Positions 7,972-17,870 of a stretch of 64,000 nt of DNA are shown here, in pieces. The notes under the pieces were generated by a model. That model ran no database searches. It saw only the letters and a program-made list of their open reading frames with translations, and had not been told where the DNA came from. Location of the stretch: positions 62,001 to 126,000 of the forward strand of contig NZ_JBHSMT010000023.1 in NCBI RefSeq assembly GCF_042654985.1, written 5' to 3'. Origin of the DNA: Paraherbaspirillum soli. Its GTDB lineage: Bacteria > Pseudomonadota > Gammaproteobacteria > Burkholderiales > Burkholderiaceae_D. Position 1 is the stretch's first letter. Every line of letters begins with the position of its first letter. The position numbers and the translations under genes are program-made.

Positions 7972-8034
7972 GTTAATCGGGGACACAGTAATTCGGCACG
8001 CTGCGGTGCCTCTTAAACTATGTCCCCGATTAAC
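7972..8034. repeat. RAYT-type palindrome, copy B, with extended perfect arms
   Basis: Perfect 14-bp inverted arms GTTAATCGGGGACA (7972-7985) and TGTCCCCGATTAAC (8021-8034) enclose the same CAGTAATTCGGCAC...GTGCCTCTTAAACTA body as copy A. The whole can fold as one long hairpin. Confidence 0.75.
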
Positions 8035-8044
8035 TACTACGTGC

Positions 8045-8245
8045 GTAGGGCGGATGAGCGTAGCGTTATCCGCCGCTCGATGTACCGCATGCGATTGACG
8101 CATATAAAACGGCGGAAGGGTGAAGCAGGGATTTCGGATGGCATGCCATCCGCCTGCGTAACGGTATCCGCTTGCAAGCGGATACGCGCCCTGCAAGGGC
8201 TGCGCTTTTCCGCCCTACATTACTGGGAAGCCCAAGCTACCGACG
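8045..8245. repeat. GTAGGGCGGA palindromic repeat, copy 2 (long form)
   Basis: Ends GTAGGGCGGA (8045-8054) and TCCGCCCTAC (8209-8218) with the same tail as the copy at 3820. The interior is longer (about 150 bp) and carries extra small hairpins such as TATCCGCTTGCAAGCGGATA (8165-8184). The tail again carries, on the minus strand, the TAG of the adjacent gene. Confidence 0.7.
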
Positions 8246-8596
8246 CTCTTTTAAATACTTTTCATTGCGGCGCTCGATATCCCTGGCCGCCTTTTCTCCC
8301 AACTCGTCGGCGGCATCAATTGAAAACAGCATCAGCTCCTCGCGAACATCGGTGCTCAATAGCGGCGGGTGTGCCGGGTCGGCATAAACGCCGCTGGCCA
8401 GATCGGTGGCGTGGATCATCCGCAGGCAGTTTCTGATGCCAAAGCTGAAGTTCTTCGTAACAGATGAGAATTGTGCGTCCGGGTCGTGCTGCAGTTCCGG
8501 GACCAGCCACGAGAACGGCTTGTGCAGTGCTGCTTCGGGGGAACCGGGTTCAGGCGGGAAGATGTAGGTTTTGTTGGCATTTTTTGCGTAGGTCAT
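8237..8596 (-). CDS. Hypothetical protein, 119 residues
   Basis: I do not recognise the family. The start ATG (8594-8596) is preceded by AAAAGGAGA, a strong ribosome site, although the frame is open further upstream. The protein is soluble and charged: an N-terminal segment rich in Pro (YIFPPEPGSPEAALHKPFSW), a middle with FSFGIRNCLRMIHATDLASGVYAD, and a C-terminal helix with DAADELGEKAARDIERRNEKYLKERR. No signal or membrane segment is present. The layout recalls small DUF3077/DUF6124-type proteins of Pseudomonas, but this is a resemblance only. The stop codon comes from the adjacent dispersed palindrome. Confidence 0.65.
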   Translation of the reverse strand: MTYAKNANKTYIFPPEPGSPEAALHKPFSWLVPELQHDPDAQFSSVTKNFSFGIRNCLRMIHATDLASGVYADPAHPPLLSTDVREELMLFSIDAADELGEKAARDIERRNEKYLKERR

Positions 8597-8761
8597 GCGA
8601 TCTCCTTTTGCGGCAGGTTTTCCGCCCTTCGTCGGCTGACGAAGGTGGCGGGCGCAAGGCAGGATGGACAGACCGGCGTGAGACACCATTGACCGGCAGG
8701 GCCGAAGCCCTCCCTACCAAGTGCCCGCCATAGAAGGCGCAACAGTTGATAGGGGCAGACG

Positions 8762-8783
8762 AAAAAAAACCGCTCGGGAGCGG
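8762..8783 (-). terminator. Rho-independent terminator of the pbpC operon
   Basis: On the minus strand CCGCTC-CC-GAGCGG is followed by eight T residues. It lies about 100 bp beyond the end of pbpC. The rest of the 8597-8882 gap holds only a small AGGGC-CGAA-GCCCT hairpin (8698-8711). Confidence 0.75.
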
Positions 8784-8882
8784 ATTGTCTGCCCGGTGTT
8801 ACTCACTTCACTGGCTGTCCAGCCAGGCCGCTCTTTCTCACGACCTGAGCAAGATAACGCAGATTTTCTTGAAATTCAAACA

Positions 8883-11159
8883 CTATTTTTTAACGGCATG
8901 CTTACGCAGCTGCTCCGGCACTTTCTCCGTCGCGCCGCGCACCTCGAAGCGAACCTGATCGACCACTTCCCTTTTAGCGTCCAGCAATTCCAGCACATGC
9001 CTGCCGGGCCAGGGCATCCAGTCGAATGCTAGCTGCTGGTTTGGCGGCGGTGTCTGGCGGCTGGCTTTCTTGCCGGCCTTTACCGGCAGCGCCAGCAGCT
9101 TGCCGTCCAGCCGCCACCAGCCGCTGGATAAACCATCTGCCGCAAAGCGCATCCGTTGCCGCTGCGGCGGGATGTCCGGGTCGATCGCCACCAGCATGCC
9201 TTGTGTCGGGTAGCGTATCGCGACCTTGATGTCGTCGGATTTGGCAGTCGTGATCAGGCTTTGCTCGGTTCCCGCCAGAAAATACTCGTGGCGCGGCGCT
9301 TCAATCTTGTCCTCATAGCGGATGTCTTGTTCAACCACGCCGGCCGGCATGGTCGGGATGTGTTGCCGCAATTGGTCGCGCTGGTGCAGGAATTGCATGA
9401 CTTCTTGCCAGATCGGTGCGGCGCCGGTCACGCCGGACACGTCCCACATCGGCAGGCCCGATGCATTGCCGACCCAGACGCCGACGGTATACCGGTCCGA
9501 ATAGCCGACCGCCCAGTTGTCGCGCATGTCTTTGGAAGTGCCGGTCTTGACCGCCGCCCAGACCCGGGTCGAGAGCGCGTTCTCCAGGCCGAAGGTACGG
9601 CTGCGGGCGCTGCGGTCGGCCAGGATGTCGCCGATGATGAAGGCGGCGCCGGGGTCCATCACCTTGCGCATGGTGACTGCCGGATCGCTCAATGTTGTGC
9701 GGACGCCGCTGTAGCTGCCTTGATTGGCCAGCGTGCGATAGGCGTTGGTCAGCGCCAGCAGGCTGACGTCGGCGCTGCCTAGCGCCAGGCTGTATCCGTA
9801 ATAGTTGCCGGATTCACGCAACTGGAAACCCAGCCCTTGCAGGCGCTCGAAAAAAGCGCTCGGCGTGACAGTCACCAGGGTCCGCACCGCCGGAATGTTC
9901 AACGATGAAGCCAAGGCCGTGCGCACGCTGACCAAGCCTTTAAATTGCTTGTCGTAATTCTGCGGGATATACAAACCGCTGGAGGTCGGCAAGTTGATCG
10001 CCGCATCGTTCAGGATCGAGGCCGCGGTCATCCATTTCTTTTCTATTGCCAGCTCATAGAGAAACGGTTTCAAGGTCGAACCGGCTTGGCGCAAAGCCAC
10101 CACGCCGTCGACCTCGGCCGCATTGGAAAACGTGGCGCTGGAACCGACCCATGCCAGCACGTCGCCGCTGGCGTTGTCGATCGCGACGACCGCGCCGTCC
10201 TGGATGTTGCGGTCGACCAGCGCCGCCAGTTGCCGATGCAGGGCGTCATTGGCAAACCGCTGCACGCCCGCATCCAGCGTCGAGCGCAGCGCCTGCCCCG
10301 GGGTATGCAGCAGCTTGCGCGCCAGATGCGGCGCCAGTTGCGGCGCCGTGGTGGTCACAATCACTTCGGAATTGGAGCCGGTGCGCGCCAATGCCAGCAA
10401 GGTGAAGCCTTCCAGCCCCTTGCATTGCGGCGCGGCGTTTTGATCCTGCAAGATGCGGCAGGCGCGCTCGGCGACGCGGGCCGGCGCGGCGTTCGGGCCG
10501 CGAATCAGCGCGACCGCAATCGCCGCTTCGCGCTGGTTCAGGCCGCTCGGATGTTTGTCGAACAGCACCCGCGACAAGGCGTGGATGCCGACCAGCTCGC
10601 CGCGAAAACTGACCAGGTTCAAATAGGCTTCCAGGATTTGATCTTTGCGCCAGTTGCGCTCCAACAGCTGGGCCACCACCGCCTGCGACAGCTTTTGCCG
10701 GATCGAGCGGGGCGAAGTGCGGCGCCGCAAATCGTCATCCAGCAAGCCCGCCAACTGCATCGTGATGGTCGACGCGCCGCGGGTTCTGCTGTTCCACAGA
10801 TTGCCCCAGGCAGCGGCGGCCGCCGCGCTCCAATCGACCCCGCTGTGCTGGTAAAAGCGCCGGTCTTCCGACGCCACCAGCGCATTGCGCAATGCCGGCG
10901 ACACATCTTCCAACGCCACCCACGACAAGCGGCGCTCATGCGGATTCAAGCGGATTTGTTGCAGCAACTGGCCCTTGCGGTCGTACAGGCTGGCTTCGGA
11001 CGAACGGAACTCTTGCTGGACGTCGGCGAAACGTTGCAGCGCCTGCGCCTGGCCTGCGCTCAACGCCAGCAGTAGAACCGCGCTGAGCGACAGGCGTTTG
11101 ACGTACTGCGCACATCCAGGGCCGCCGGAAATCGCTTTCCCCCTCACTTCACCGTCCAT
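8883..11159 (-). CDS. pbpC: Penicillin-binding protein 1C (glycosyltransferase-transpeptidase)
   Basis: Periplasmic peptidoglycan synthase of the PBP1C class, about 758 residues. A signal-anchor (SLSAVLLLALSAGQAQA) is followed by the GT51 glycosyltransferase with EDRRFYQHSGVD and GASTITMQLAG. The transpeptidase domain has the three serine-acylase motifs: STLK (RQAGSTLKPF), SSLN (ALASSLN) and KTGTS. A C-terminal BiPBP_C immunoglobulin-like domain closes the protein. The first ATG (11157-11159) overlaps the end of the upstream alpha-2-macroglobulin gene; a GTG at 11145-11147 overlapping that gene's TGA is an alternative start. Translational coupling with the macroglobulin is the classic bacterial pair, interpreted as cell-wall repair plus protease trapping. 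Confidence 0.93.
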   Translation of the reverse strand: MDGEVRGKAISGGPGCAQYVKRLSLSAVLLLALSAGQAQALQRFADVQQEFRSSEASLYDRKGQLLQQIRLNPHERRLSWVALEDVSPALRNALVASEDRRFYQHSGVDWSAAAAAAWGNLWNSRTRGASTITMQLAGLLDDDLRRRTSPRSIRQKLSQAVVAQLLERNWRKDQILEAYLNLVSFRGELVGIHALSRVLFDKHPSGLNQREAAIAVALIRGPNAAPARVAERACRILQDQNAAPQCKGLEGFTLLALARTGSNSEVIVTTTAPQLAPHLARKLLHTPGQALRSTLDAGVQRFANDALHRQLAALVDRNIQDGAVVAIDNASGDVLAWVGSSATFSNAAEVDGVVALRQAGSTLKPFLYELAIEKKWMTAASILNDAAINLPTSSGLYIPQNYDKQFKGLVSVRTALASSLNIPAVRTLVTVTPSAFFERLQGLGFQLRESGNYYGYSLALGSADVSLLALTNAYRTLANQGSYSGVRTTLSDPAVTMRKVMDPGAAFIIGDILADRSARSRTFGLENALSTRVWAAVKTGTSKDMRDNWAVGYSDRYTVGVWVGNASGLPMWDVSGVTGAAPIWQEVMQFLHQRDQLRQHIPTMPAGVVEQDIRYEDKIEAPRHEYFLAGTEQSLITTAKSDDIKVAIRYPTQGMLVAIDPDIPPQRQRMRFAADGLSSGWWRLDGKLLALPVKAGKKASRQTPPPNQQLAFDWMPWPGRHVLELLDAKREVVDQVRFEVRGATEKVPEQLRKHAVKK

Positions 11160-14100
11160 TTCGGATTAGGGCTTTCACCAAACATTTCCGGCGCGTACAT
11201 CGCTTCGACCCGGGTCGGCGGCAAGCTGAACTCGCCCGGGTTATTGATACGGAAGGTATACGTCATGGTGAATTTTCCCTTCGGCACGTATTCGTAATAA
11301 CTGCGGAACGCCTCGAAACTGCGTTCTTCATACGCCATCCAGGCACTGCCGCTAGGCCGTTCGCCGGTAGTCGCAATCGCCGAATCCCGGCCCAGGCCCG
11401 AGCCCAGCAAAGTGGCGCCGGCCGGGATCGGATCGGTCACCACCACCCAGGTCATATCGGTCTGGGCATCGACTTCCAGATCGACCCGGACGATGTCGCC
11501 GCGGGTGTATTTGCCCTTTTCTTTCTGTTCGACCGGGACGATGTTTTTATTGATCCGATAGCCGCTTGAGAACGGTTTCTTCAAGACCACCGCCGCCAGA
11601 CTTTGCACCGTGACCCACGGTGCGCCGCTGCCGGCGTGGCTCAGCTTGAGTTCGCCCGCAGCCGCTGGAGCCGGCCACGGCAGTTGCAGCTTGCCGACCT
11701 CGGTTGCGGCGGTCGGCCAGTTGTAGCTTTGGCTGCTGGCCACGTTGGCGCCCTGCTCCAGCGAGGCTTTGGTGACGCCGGCCACTTTTTCCGATTCGAA
11801 TTTGCGGGCGAATTTTTGCAGCGCCAATGAACCCCATAGATTCGCCGTCGTGGTGGCCCAATGACCGCGCGACTGACGTTGAATCGCGCCGTTGATCAAT
11901 TTCGGCATGTCTTCTTTCCAGGCCGGATTGTCGAGCATGGTCAGCACCAGTCGGGTGGCGTTGACATCGCTGCTGGCCATCAGCCACCACCAGTAGTCGC
12001 TGCTCTCGGTCGAGAAGCCCATGCGCGTGCTCTGATAATTCAAGCGTGCGCGGATGATCTGGTCGGCTTCGGCAAGGCGTTTGGCGCGATCCGGGACACC
12101 GGATACGCGTTGCAAAATATTGATCCAGTCCAGCACCGCCGAGGTCGGCCACAGATTCGGCGACAGCTGGATCGAACCCAGCATCTCCGGCCGCACCCGG
12201 TCGTAGCGCGACAGCGCTTCCAGCGCCGCCAGCTTGCGTACGTCCAGGTCTTTTTGTGGCGACCAGAAATCGCGGGTGATTTTGCCTTCCACAAAAGCGG
12301 CCAAGCCATCCAGCATCTTGTCGCGGCTTTGCTGCGGAATCGCAAAACCGGACTCCTGGGTGACCGCCAGCAAATAGGCGGTCAGGGTATCGCTGCCGCG
12401 CCGGGCGTTGCTTTCGTTCGGCGGATAGTAATAAGCCAGGCCGTCGCTATCCAGATAGGTCGGCAAATCGTTCAATACCTTTTGCCACAGCGCGTCGTCG
12501 CGCAAACCGATCGCACGCGTCGTCTTTTGCTCCAGGCAAGAGAACGGGTAGTCGGTAAAGTAGCGCCGCAATCCCTCCTGGTTGGCCGCTAGCGTGGGCG
12601 ACAGCGATACCGTCAAACCGCCGCGTCCCGGCAGCCCGTCGGCCGGCGGTGCAACCGCCATGCTGAAAGGTTTGTCGAGCTGGAACAAGGTCGCCTGCTG
12701 CACCGTCACCGGCACTGCCGGCACCACCCGCTGGCTGAACTTGATGCTGTCCTTGACCTTGGGCCCGCCTTGTTCCTGGGCGTTGATTTCCCACACCAGC
12801 TGGGTCGCATCCGCCGGCACCGTCACGGCCCAGACCAGCTCGCGCGACTCGCCGGCCGGGATGTTCACATCCTTGGCCGGCAACGGCGTTGCCAAGCCGT
12901 TCGCCTGCGCCGCGGCATTGACTTGCATCGCCCGCGTGGTGGTGTTGCGGACCGTCACCAGCGCGCTGAATTGGTCGCCTTCGCGCACCAGCGGCGGCAA
13001 GCCGGAAATCAATTGCAGATCCTGGGTCGAGCGAATGCTGACCGCACCGGTGCCGAACAGGCTGTCGCCGCTCTGCGCCACCGCGACGATCTTGAAACTG
13101 GTCAGCGCATCGTTCAACGGCACATCGACCTGCGCCCGGCCGTTGGCATCCAGCACGATGACCGGCTTCCACAGCAGCAAGGTATCGAACAATTCACGGG
13201 TCGGCGATTTGCCGCCGCCGCCACCGGCCGGAATCGCCTTGCGGCCGTAATGGCGCTTGCCGACCACCTGCATTTGCGCGGTCGAGGTTTCCACGCCGTA
13301 GCTGCGTCGTTGCAGCATCGCTTCCAGCAAATTCCAGCTGCGGTTGGGTTCCAGTTCCAGCAAGGCCTCGTCGACCGCCGCCAGGGCGATTTCAGCGCCA
13401 GCGGCCGGTTTGCCGTTGGGCAGATTGACCTGGATATTCACCTTGGCAGTGGTGCGGATCGCGTAGCTGGGCTGATCCGCCTTGACCGTTACCGCCAACT
13501 GGTTGGCGGCGGTGCCGACCATGATTTCGGCGATACCGTATTTGTAGGCCGGCTTGGCCAGATCGACGGTCGCGCTTGGCGCTTGATATTCCTTGAACTC
13601 GCTCCACCAGTTCAACGGCTCTTTCCAGCCCCAGGTAAAGAACGAATACCACGGCACCTCGCGCATGCGGCCGCGCACCGCCAGCACCGAGACAAACACG
13701 TTCGGCCCATAGCCGGCCTTGACCGGCAGGCTGAAAGTCGGATCCTGTCCATTCAATTGCACCACCTGGGTGTCGATCACGCCTTCACGTTCTATCGCGA
13801 TCAGCGCGGTCGCATAGCGGAACGGCATGCGCACCTGGAACTTGGCGGTTTCGCCCGCTTGATAGCTCTTTTTCTCCGGCAGGATGTCGATCCGGTCCTG
13901 ATTCTCGCCATCGAACCACAGCTCACCTTGTTTGGTCACCCATACCGAACTGCTGGCCAGCGCGACCTTGCCGCTGTCATCCTTGCCTTTGGCAGTCAGC
14001 TCGACGTTGCCCGGCTCCGACAATTCCACGGTACAGATCATCAAGCCGCGCGCGTCGGTTTTGCCGGAACACAGCGAACCCAGGTCGGTACCGGTGCTGG

Positions 14101-16987
14101 TGTTTTCATAGGCGTAGAAACCGCCCACCATGCGTTTGCGATGCGAGTTGGTTTGCTTCGACGAGCCGCTGATTTCAATCGGCACGCCGGCTTGCGGCTG
14201 ACCTGCCGGATTCAGCGCAACCGCGGTCAAGGTCAACTTGTTCTTGACCGAGACCCACTCCCCCGCCTTCAAGCCGACCACCACCGCCGACGGCCACATC
14301 GGAGTGACGCTCGATACCGTTTGGATCTCGCCGTTCGGATCGGCGTAGGTCATTTCGGTCAGCAATTCTTTCGGCACAGTGATGGCTGGCAGTTCCTTCA
14401 CCACGGTTTTACCGCCGCCGTTTTTATCCAGCGTCACCGCCAATTTGTCGGCAACAATCTTTTGATCATCGGCGCCGCTGTCGCCCTCATTGCGCGCAGC
14501 AGAAAACGAATAGCCATCGTAGCCGGCAAAACCGACCGCCTTGCCGCGCAGCAGACTGGTGATGTGCACCAACTGGCCGGAAGCACCGCCGCCGTTCAGG
14601 TAATTCAGTTGCACGTCGAGCGGCACTTCCTTTGGCGCGACCAGACTCTTCGGTGGCGTAATCCGGCCCTGCAGCAGCGGCAAACGGAATTCTTCAACGC
14701 GGAAACCGCCTGTGCTATAGCTGCGCGGACCGTCGCCGGAATCGCCTTGCTCGCCGTCCTCGCTGCTATTGCCGCCTTCGACGACGCTCTTTACCGCACC
14801 GCTATCGAGCACCACCTCATAACGCCCGAGCTTGGCCTGCTTCGGCAGCTCGAATACGGTTTCGGCATTTTTCTGGCCGCGCCAGTTCAGCGCAAATTGA
14901 TACTCCTGACCGCTGCCCTGATGCGTGATGCGGACCCGGGTCGGCAATTTGTCTTTAGGCAGCAAACCAAAACCCTGCATGGTCTCGGCGCGGATCACGT
15001 GCTTCATCGAAACCGTTTCGCCAGCGCGGAACAAGGCCCGGTCAAACACCGTGTGTGCGCGCACCGTGGCCGACTTGTCGTTGTCCAGCGGCAGATTGAA
15101 ACGCCAGGACTCGATCCCGTTATTCCACGAAGTCAGCGCGAAAGCCATGTCGGCGCGGCCTTTCTCATCGGTTTTGCGGGCGCTGACGAAAAAGCCGTCG
15201 ATATGACCCGGCTTGGTGTCGGCACCGCCGCGGCAGCCGTCTTCGGGAAACTCCGGCACCATCGCGACACCCAGCTTATTGGTCTTGCCGCGCCACAGTT
15301 CGGCGCCGCGGCAATCGGAAATCCTTACCTCCGCATCGCTCACCGGCTTGGCGCTATCCAAGGTGGTCACCCATACCGCGCCGTTTTGACGGCCGATCTT
15401 GACGTGCACCGACAAATTGGTCACCAGCGCGCTGGTCCGCACATACATCGGCGCGGCTTTGCCCAGCAAGGCTGCACCGAGCTTTTGCGATTCCAGCTCG
15501 AGCACATAAAACCCCGGGTCCTTGAGTGGAATCCCGATCACTTCAAACGGCCGCACGCCGTTCTTGCTATCCGGCGACTCCGGCAGTGCCAGGGTTTTGG
15601 CCCCGGCTTGTTTTGCCAGCAAGCCGATGCTGCGCGTTTCGACCGACTTCTTGCCGATGGTGATCTCGGTTTCGTGATAACGATTGAGCTTGGTCAGCCA
15701 GGCAATGATGTTCTGGTCGTCGCTGACTTTCAGATTGCTGACGCTGCCCGGATTGATTTTGCCGTCGGCGCTGCGCGCGATCATATTGGCCTCAACGCTG
15801 CGCAGGGTGACCGGCAGCGTCGCATCGGCGTTGAGTTCAATGATGCCGAACGGCGCGGAGGCAAATTTTGCCAGCGGCGGATAGTCCGCCATGCCGACTT
15901 TCATCGGGAACGCATTGGCATTCGACAGTGCACGGCCGCTCTCGTCCTGGAAGCCTGACGGCAGGTCGATCTTCAGTTCCGATTTTTCGACAAAAGGCGG
16001 ATTGAAGGTCAGTTGCGTGACCGTCTCGGCGTTGTCGTTCTTCTCAAAGAATGGCTTGGCCTTGCCGTTGGGACCGATCAGCCGCACGCCTTCGGCCAGC
16101 TTGCGCGTAACCGGCGAGCTCAACTGTACGGTCAGCGGCAAAATCGGAGCGCAGGCCGCATTGGCATTCTCGCGCTCGCAGCTGACGCTGGCCGTGAAAG
16201 TCGGCCGCACCTTGAACTTGAACACCTGCGGCTGGCTGCTGGCGATGCCTGACGGCGTCGCCACGCCCTTGTCCCAGACCAACTGGACCGCGCCATCGTT
16301 CGGCAAACGCTGCTGGCATTGCACTGTGCTGACGCGATCGGGATTGATCTTTTCGGCAAAATGATCGAGCAGCTCCTTGCGGTCCGCGCCGCCGATCAGC
16401 TTGACCGGAATACGCTCATGCACGCCTTCGGCTTCGCAATAAACATGCTTGAGGATGCTGTCGCTGGTGGCCGTGCCGTTTTGCACCAGGATGAAGATTT
16501 GCTGCTCATCGATGCTGCCCCCTGATGGCTTGACATCGACGACGGCCGGGCCGCCGGTATTGAATTGAAACGCCGTTTTGCCGCTGACAGCCGCGCCGGA
16601 CAATAACTTGAAAGTCGGCTTGAGCGTAAAGCTGCAGCGCGTGCCCGGCCCGACGTCGCGCACAAAGTCATAGATCCAGTTGCGCTCATCGGCCCAGCGG
16701 CCGCTGCCGGCTTCCGAGCAATTGACGTCGAACGGCATCGGCGCCTTAGGATCGCCGAACTTTATCGCAGCTTCGGAAAAATTGACCCGCACCTGGCGCA
16801 CCTGCGTGATTTCGCCTTGCGGAGAAAAACTGGTGATATTGCCGGCGACAGCGACCTGCGCCATTTGACCGGCCAGCAATGCCATGACCAGCGCCAGGAC
16901 ATTCCGCAACCTGAAGGCGAAAAAAAACAGCCCCGGAAATGTCACGGCGCTGCTGCTTGTTTTTCTTCTTACTATCGCTTGGTACAT
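11144..16987 (-). CDS. Bacterial alpha-2-macroglobulin, YfhM-like, with thioester motif
   Basis: About 1947 residues of tandem macroglobulin (MG) domains. The bait region and a CUB-TED-like part follow, with the thioester motif CLEQ (YPFSCLEQKTTRA) near residue 1483, then an alpha-alpha barrel and a final receptor-like MG domain. It is thought to trap proteases that enter the periplasm by covalent linkage. ATG 16985-16987 is preferred, with GAGG six bases before it; ATG 16993 and TTG 17008 are also in frame. The N-terminus is a Sec signal ending AVAG with no lipobox cysteine, unlike E. coli YfhM, which is a lipoprotein. This protein is therefore probably soluble in the periplasm. Translation is coupled to pbpC. 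Confidence 0.94.
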   Translation of the reverse strand: MYQAIVRRKTSSSAVTFPGLFFFAFRLRNVLALVMALLAGQMAQVAVAGNITSFSPQGEITQVRQVRVNFSEAAIKFGDPKAPMPFDVNCSEAGSGRWADERNWIYDFVRDVGPGTRCSFTLKPTFKLLSGAAVSGKTAFQFNTGGPAVVDVKPSGGSIDEQQIFILVQNGTATSDSILKHVYCEAEGVHERIPVKLIGGADRKELLDHFAEKINPDRVSTVQCQQRLPNDGAVQLVWDKGVATPSGIASSQPQVFKFKVRPTFTASVSCERENANAACAPILPLTVQLSSPVTRKLAEGVRLIGPNGKAKPFFEKNDNAETVTQLTFNPPFVEKSELKIDLPSGFQDESGRALSNANAFPMKVGMADYPPLAKFASAPFGIIELNADATLPVTLRSVEANMIARSADGKINPGSVSNLKVSDDQNIIAWLTKLNRYHETEITIGKKSVETRSIGLLAKQAGAKTLALPESPDSKNGVRPFEVIGIPLKDPGFYVLELESQKLGAALLGKAAPMYVRTSALVTNLSVHVKIGRQNGAVWVTTLDSAKPVSDAEVRISDCRGAELWRGKTNKLGVAMVPEFPEDGCRGGADTKPGHIDGFFVSARKTDEKGRADMAFALTSWNNGIESWRFNLPLDNDKSATVRAHTVFDRALFRAGETVSMKHVIRAETMQGFGLLPKDKLPTRVRITHQGSGQEYQFALNWRGQKNAETVFELPKQAKLGRYEVVLDSGAVKSVVEGGNSSEDGEQGDSGDGPRSYSTGGFRVEEFRLPLLQGRITPPKSLVAPKEVPLDVQLNYLNGGGASGQLVHITSLLRGKAVGFAGYDGYSFSAARNEGDSGADDQKIVADKLAVTLDKNGGGKTVVKELPAITVPKELLTEMTYADPNGEIQTVSSVTPMWPSAVVVGLKAGEWVSVKNKLTLTAVALNPAGQPQAGVPIEISGSSKQTNSHRKRMVGGFYAYENTSTGTDLGSLCSGKTDARGLMICTVELSEPGNVELTAKGKDDSGKVALASSSVWVTKQGELWFDGENQDRIDILPEKKSYQAGETAKFQVRMPFRYATALIAIEREGVIDTQVVQLNGQDPTFSLPVKAGYGPNVFVSVLAVRGRMREVPWYSFFTWGWKEPLNWWSEFKEYQAPSATVDLAKPAYKYGIAEIMVGTAANQLAVTVKADQPSYAIRTTAKVNIQVNLPNGKPAAGAEIALAAVDEALLELEPNRSWNLLEAMLQRRSYGVETSTAQMQVVGKRHYGRKAIPAGGGGGKSPTRELFDTLLLWKPVIVLDANGRAQVDVPLNDALTSFKIVAVAQSGDSLFGTGAVSIRSTQDLQLISGLPPLVREGDQFSALVTVRNTTTRAMQVNAAAQANGLATPLPAKDVNIPAGESRELVWAVTVPADATQLVWEINAQEQGGPKVKDSIKFSQRVVPAVPVTVQQATLFQLDKPFSMAVAPPADGLPGRGGLTVSLSPTLAANQEGLRRYFTDYPFSCLEQKTTRAIGLRDDALWQKVLNDLPTYLDSDGLAYYYPPNESNARRGSDTLTAYLLAVTQESGFAIPQQSRDKMLDGLAAFVEGKITRDFWSPQKDLDVRKLAALEALSRYDRVRPEMLGSIQLSPNLWPTSAVLDWINILQRVSGVPDRAKRLAEADQIIRARLNYQSTRMGFSTESSDYWWWLMASSDVNATRLVLTMLDNPAWKEDMPKLINGAIQRQSRGHWATTTANLWGSLALQKFARKFESEKVAGVTKASLEQGANVASSQSYNWPTAATEVGKLQLPWPAPAAAGELKLSHAGSGAPWVTVQSLAAVVLKKPFSSGYRINKNIVPVEQKEKGKYTRGDIVRVDLEVDAQTDMTWVVVTDPIPAGATLLGSGLGRDSAIATTGERPSGSAWMAYEERSFEAFRSYYEYVPKGKFTMTYTFRINNPGEFSLPPTRVEAMYAPEMFGESPNPKWTVK

Positions 16988-17526
16988 CGGCATCCTCGGG
17001 CTGGGCAAATATGAAAATTTAACCCGCTAGGATACCGTATCTTGATGCTGCCAGGATACTTTTTGCTATTTGAGCAATGCCTGGATTGCTTCGTTCAGAT
17101 TACTCGGCTGTCGTGGATCGCATTCTCAATTCCCTGGGTAGACAAGCCAAAACATTGTTGCGTCATGCATATATGTTGCATGCGTATAAGACCAACGAGC
17201 GAGTCTTAAATTATATAAATCAGAAATTTCTAATACAAAAATAAGAACTTGAATGATGGCCGTACAGCTAAGGACGGATAAAATCAATCTCACTAAAAAT
17301 TAATCAGTACATAGGTAGAAAAACAAAACAATTCATATCATATTTCCTCCATGATTGAATTCCATTGAAATATTTGAAATTTGCCAATCACGTCAAAAAG
17401 AATCAATGTGAGATTTATTTAATATTTTGAAAAGTATGCAGGAGAAATGAGCACATCGTTAACTTCGCTCCTTTTAATTAATTAAAGTCGAAGACCCATA
17501 TTCCCATAAAATTTAATTAAATAACA

Positions 17527-17754
17527 ATGCTTAATCAATCCAAATTTAAGAATGGTTGTAAATTATCATTCATATGGTTTTTAATAGCATCTTTATCCTT
17601 TTTCACAACTTTCTTTTTAATTACTTCCCTAGCATTCTCAATATCAATTGCCTTTGATCACTTATTAAATAATCCTGAGAAATGGTTAATTTCAATAGTA
17701 ACCCCTTCTTTAGTGATTGCTTTTAGCGTGAAATCATCAGCAAGAACGAAGTGA
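17527..17754 (+). CDS. Small hypothetical membrane protein
   Basis: 75 residues with two strongly hydrophobic stretches: LSFIWFLIASLSFFTTFFLITSL-like (about 14-37) and WLISIVTPSLVIAFSV (about 53-68). They are separated by a short polar turn. The codon use is AT-rich, unlike the neighbours. No clear ribosome site precedes the ATG. The size, two helices and position beside a bacteriocin-exporter remnant recall immunity proteins or short toxin-like membrane peptides, but there is no sequence proof. It may be a chance ORF in AT-rich DNA. Confidence 0.35.
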   Translation: MLNQSKFKNGCKLSFIWFLIASLSFFTTFFLITSLAFSISIAFDHLLNNPEKWLISIVTPSLVIAFSVKSSARTK

Positions 17755-17870
17755 GTAGAAAGAACTTCAACTTATCTCTCGCTATTTAATAATAAGGCAA
17801 ATATGCATATAGCAATTAACAACATCCAAATAGTATTATCATATTTTAAAATCTCACAAATGGATGATTT

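Noticed and set aside
12770..15958. 1062-codon plus-strand open frame
   Set aside because: It is the antisense shadow of the alpha-2-macroglobulin gene, with His/Gln/Arg-rich nonsense composition.
17457..17495. 12-codon ORF with a good ribosome site in the AT-rich island
   Set aside because: Too short to support as a gene; could be a leader peptide, but nothing downstream confirms it.
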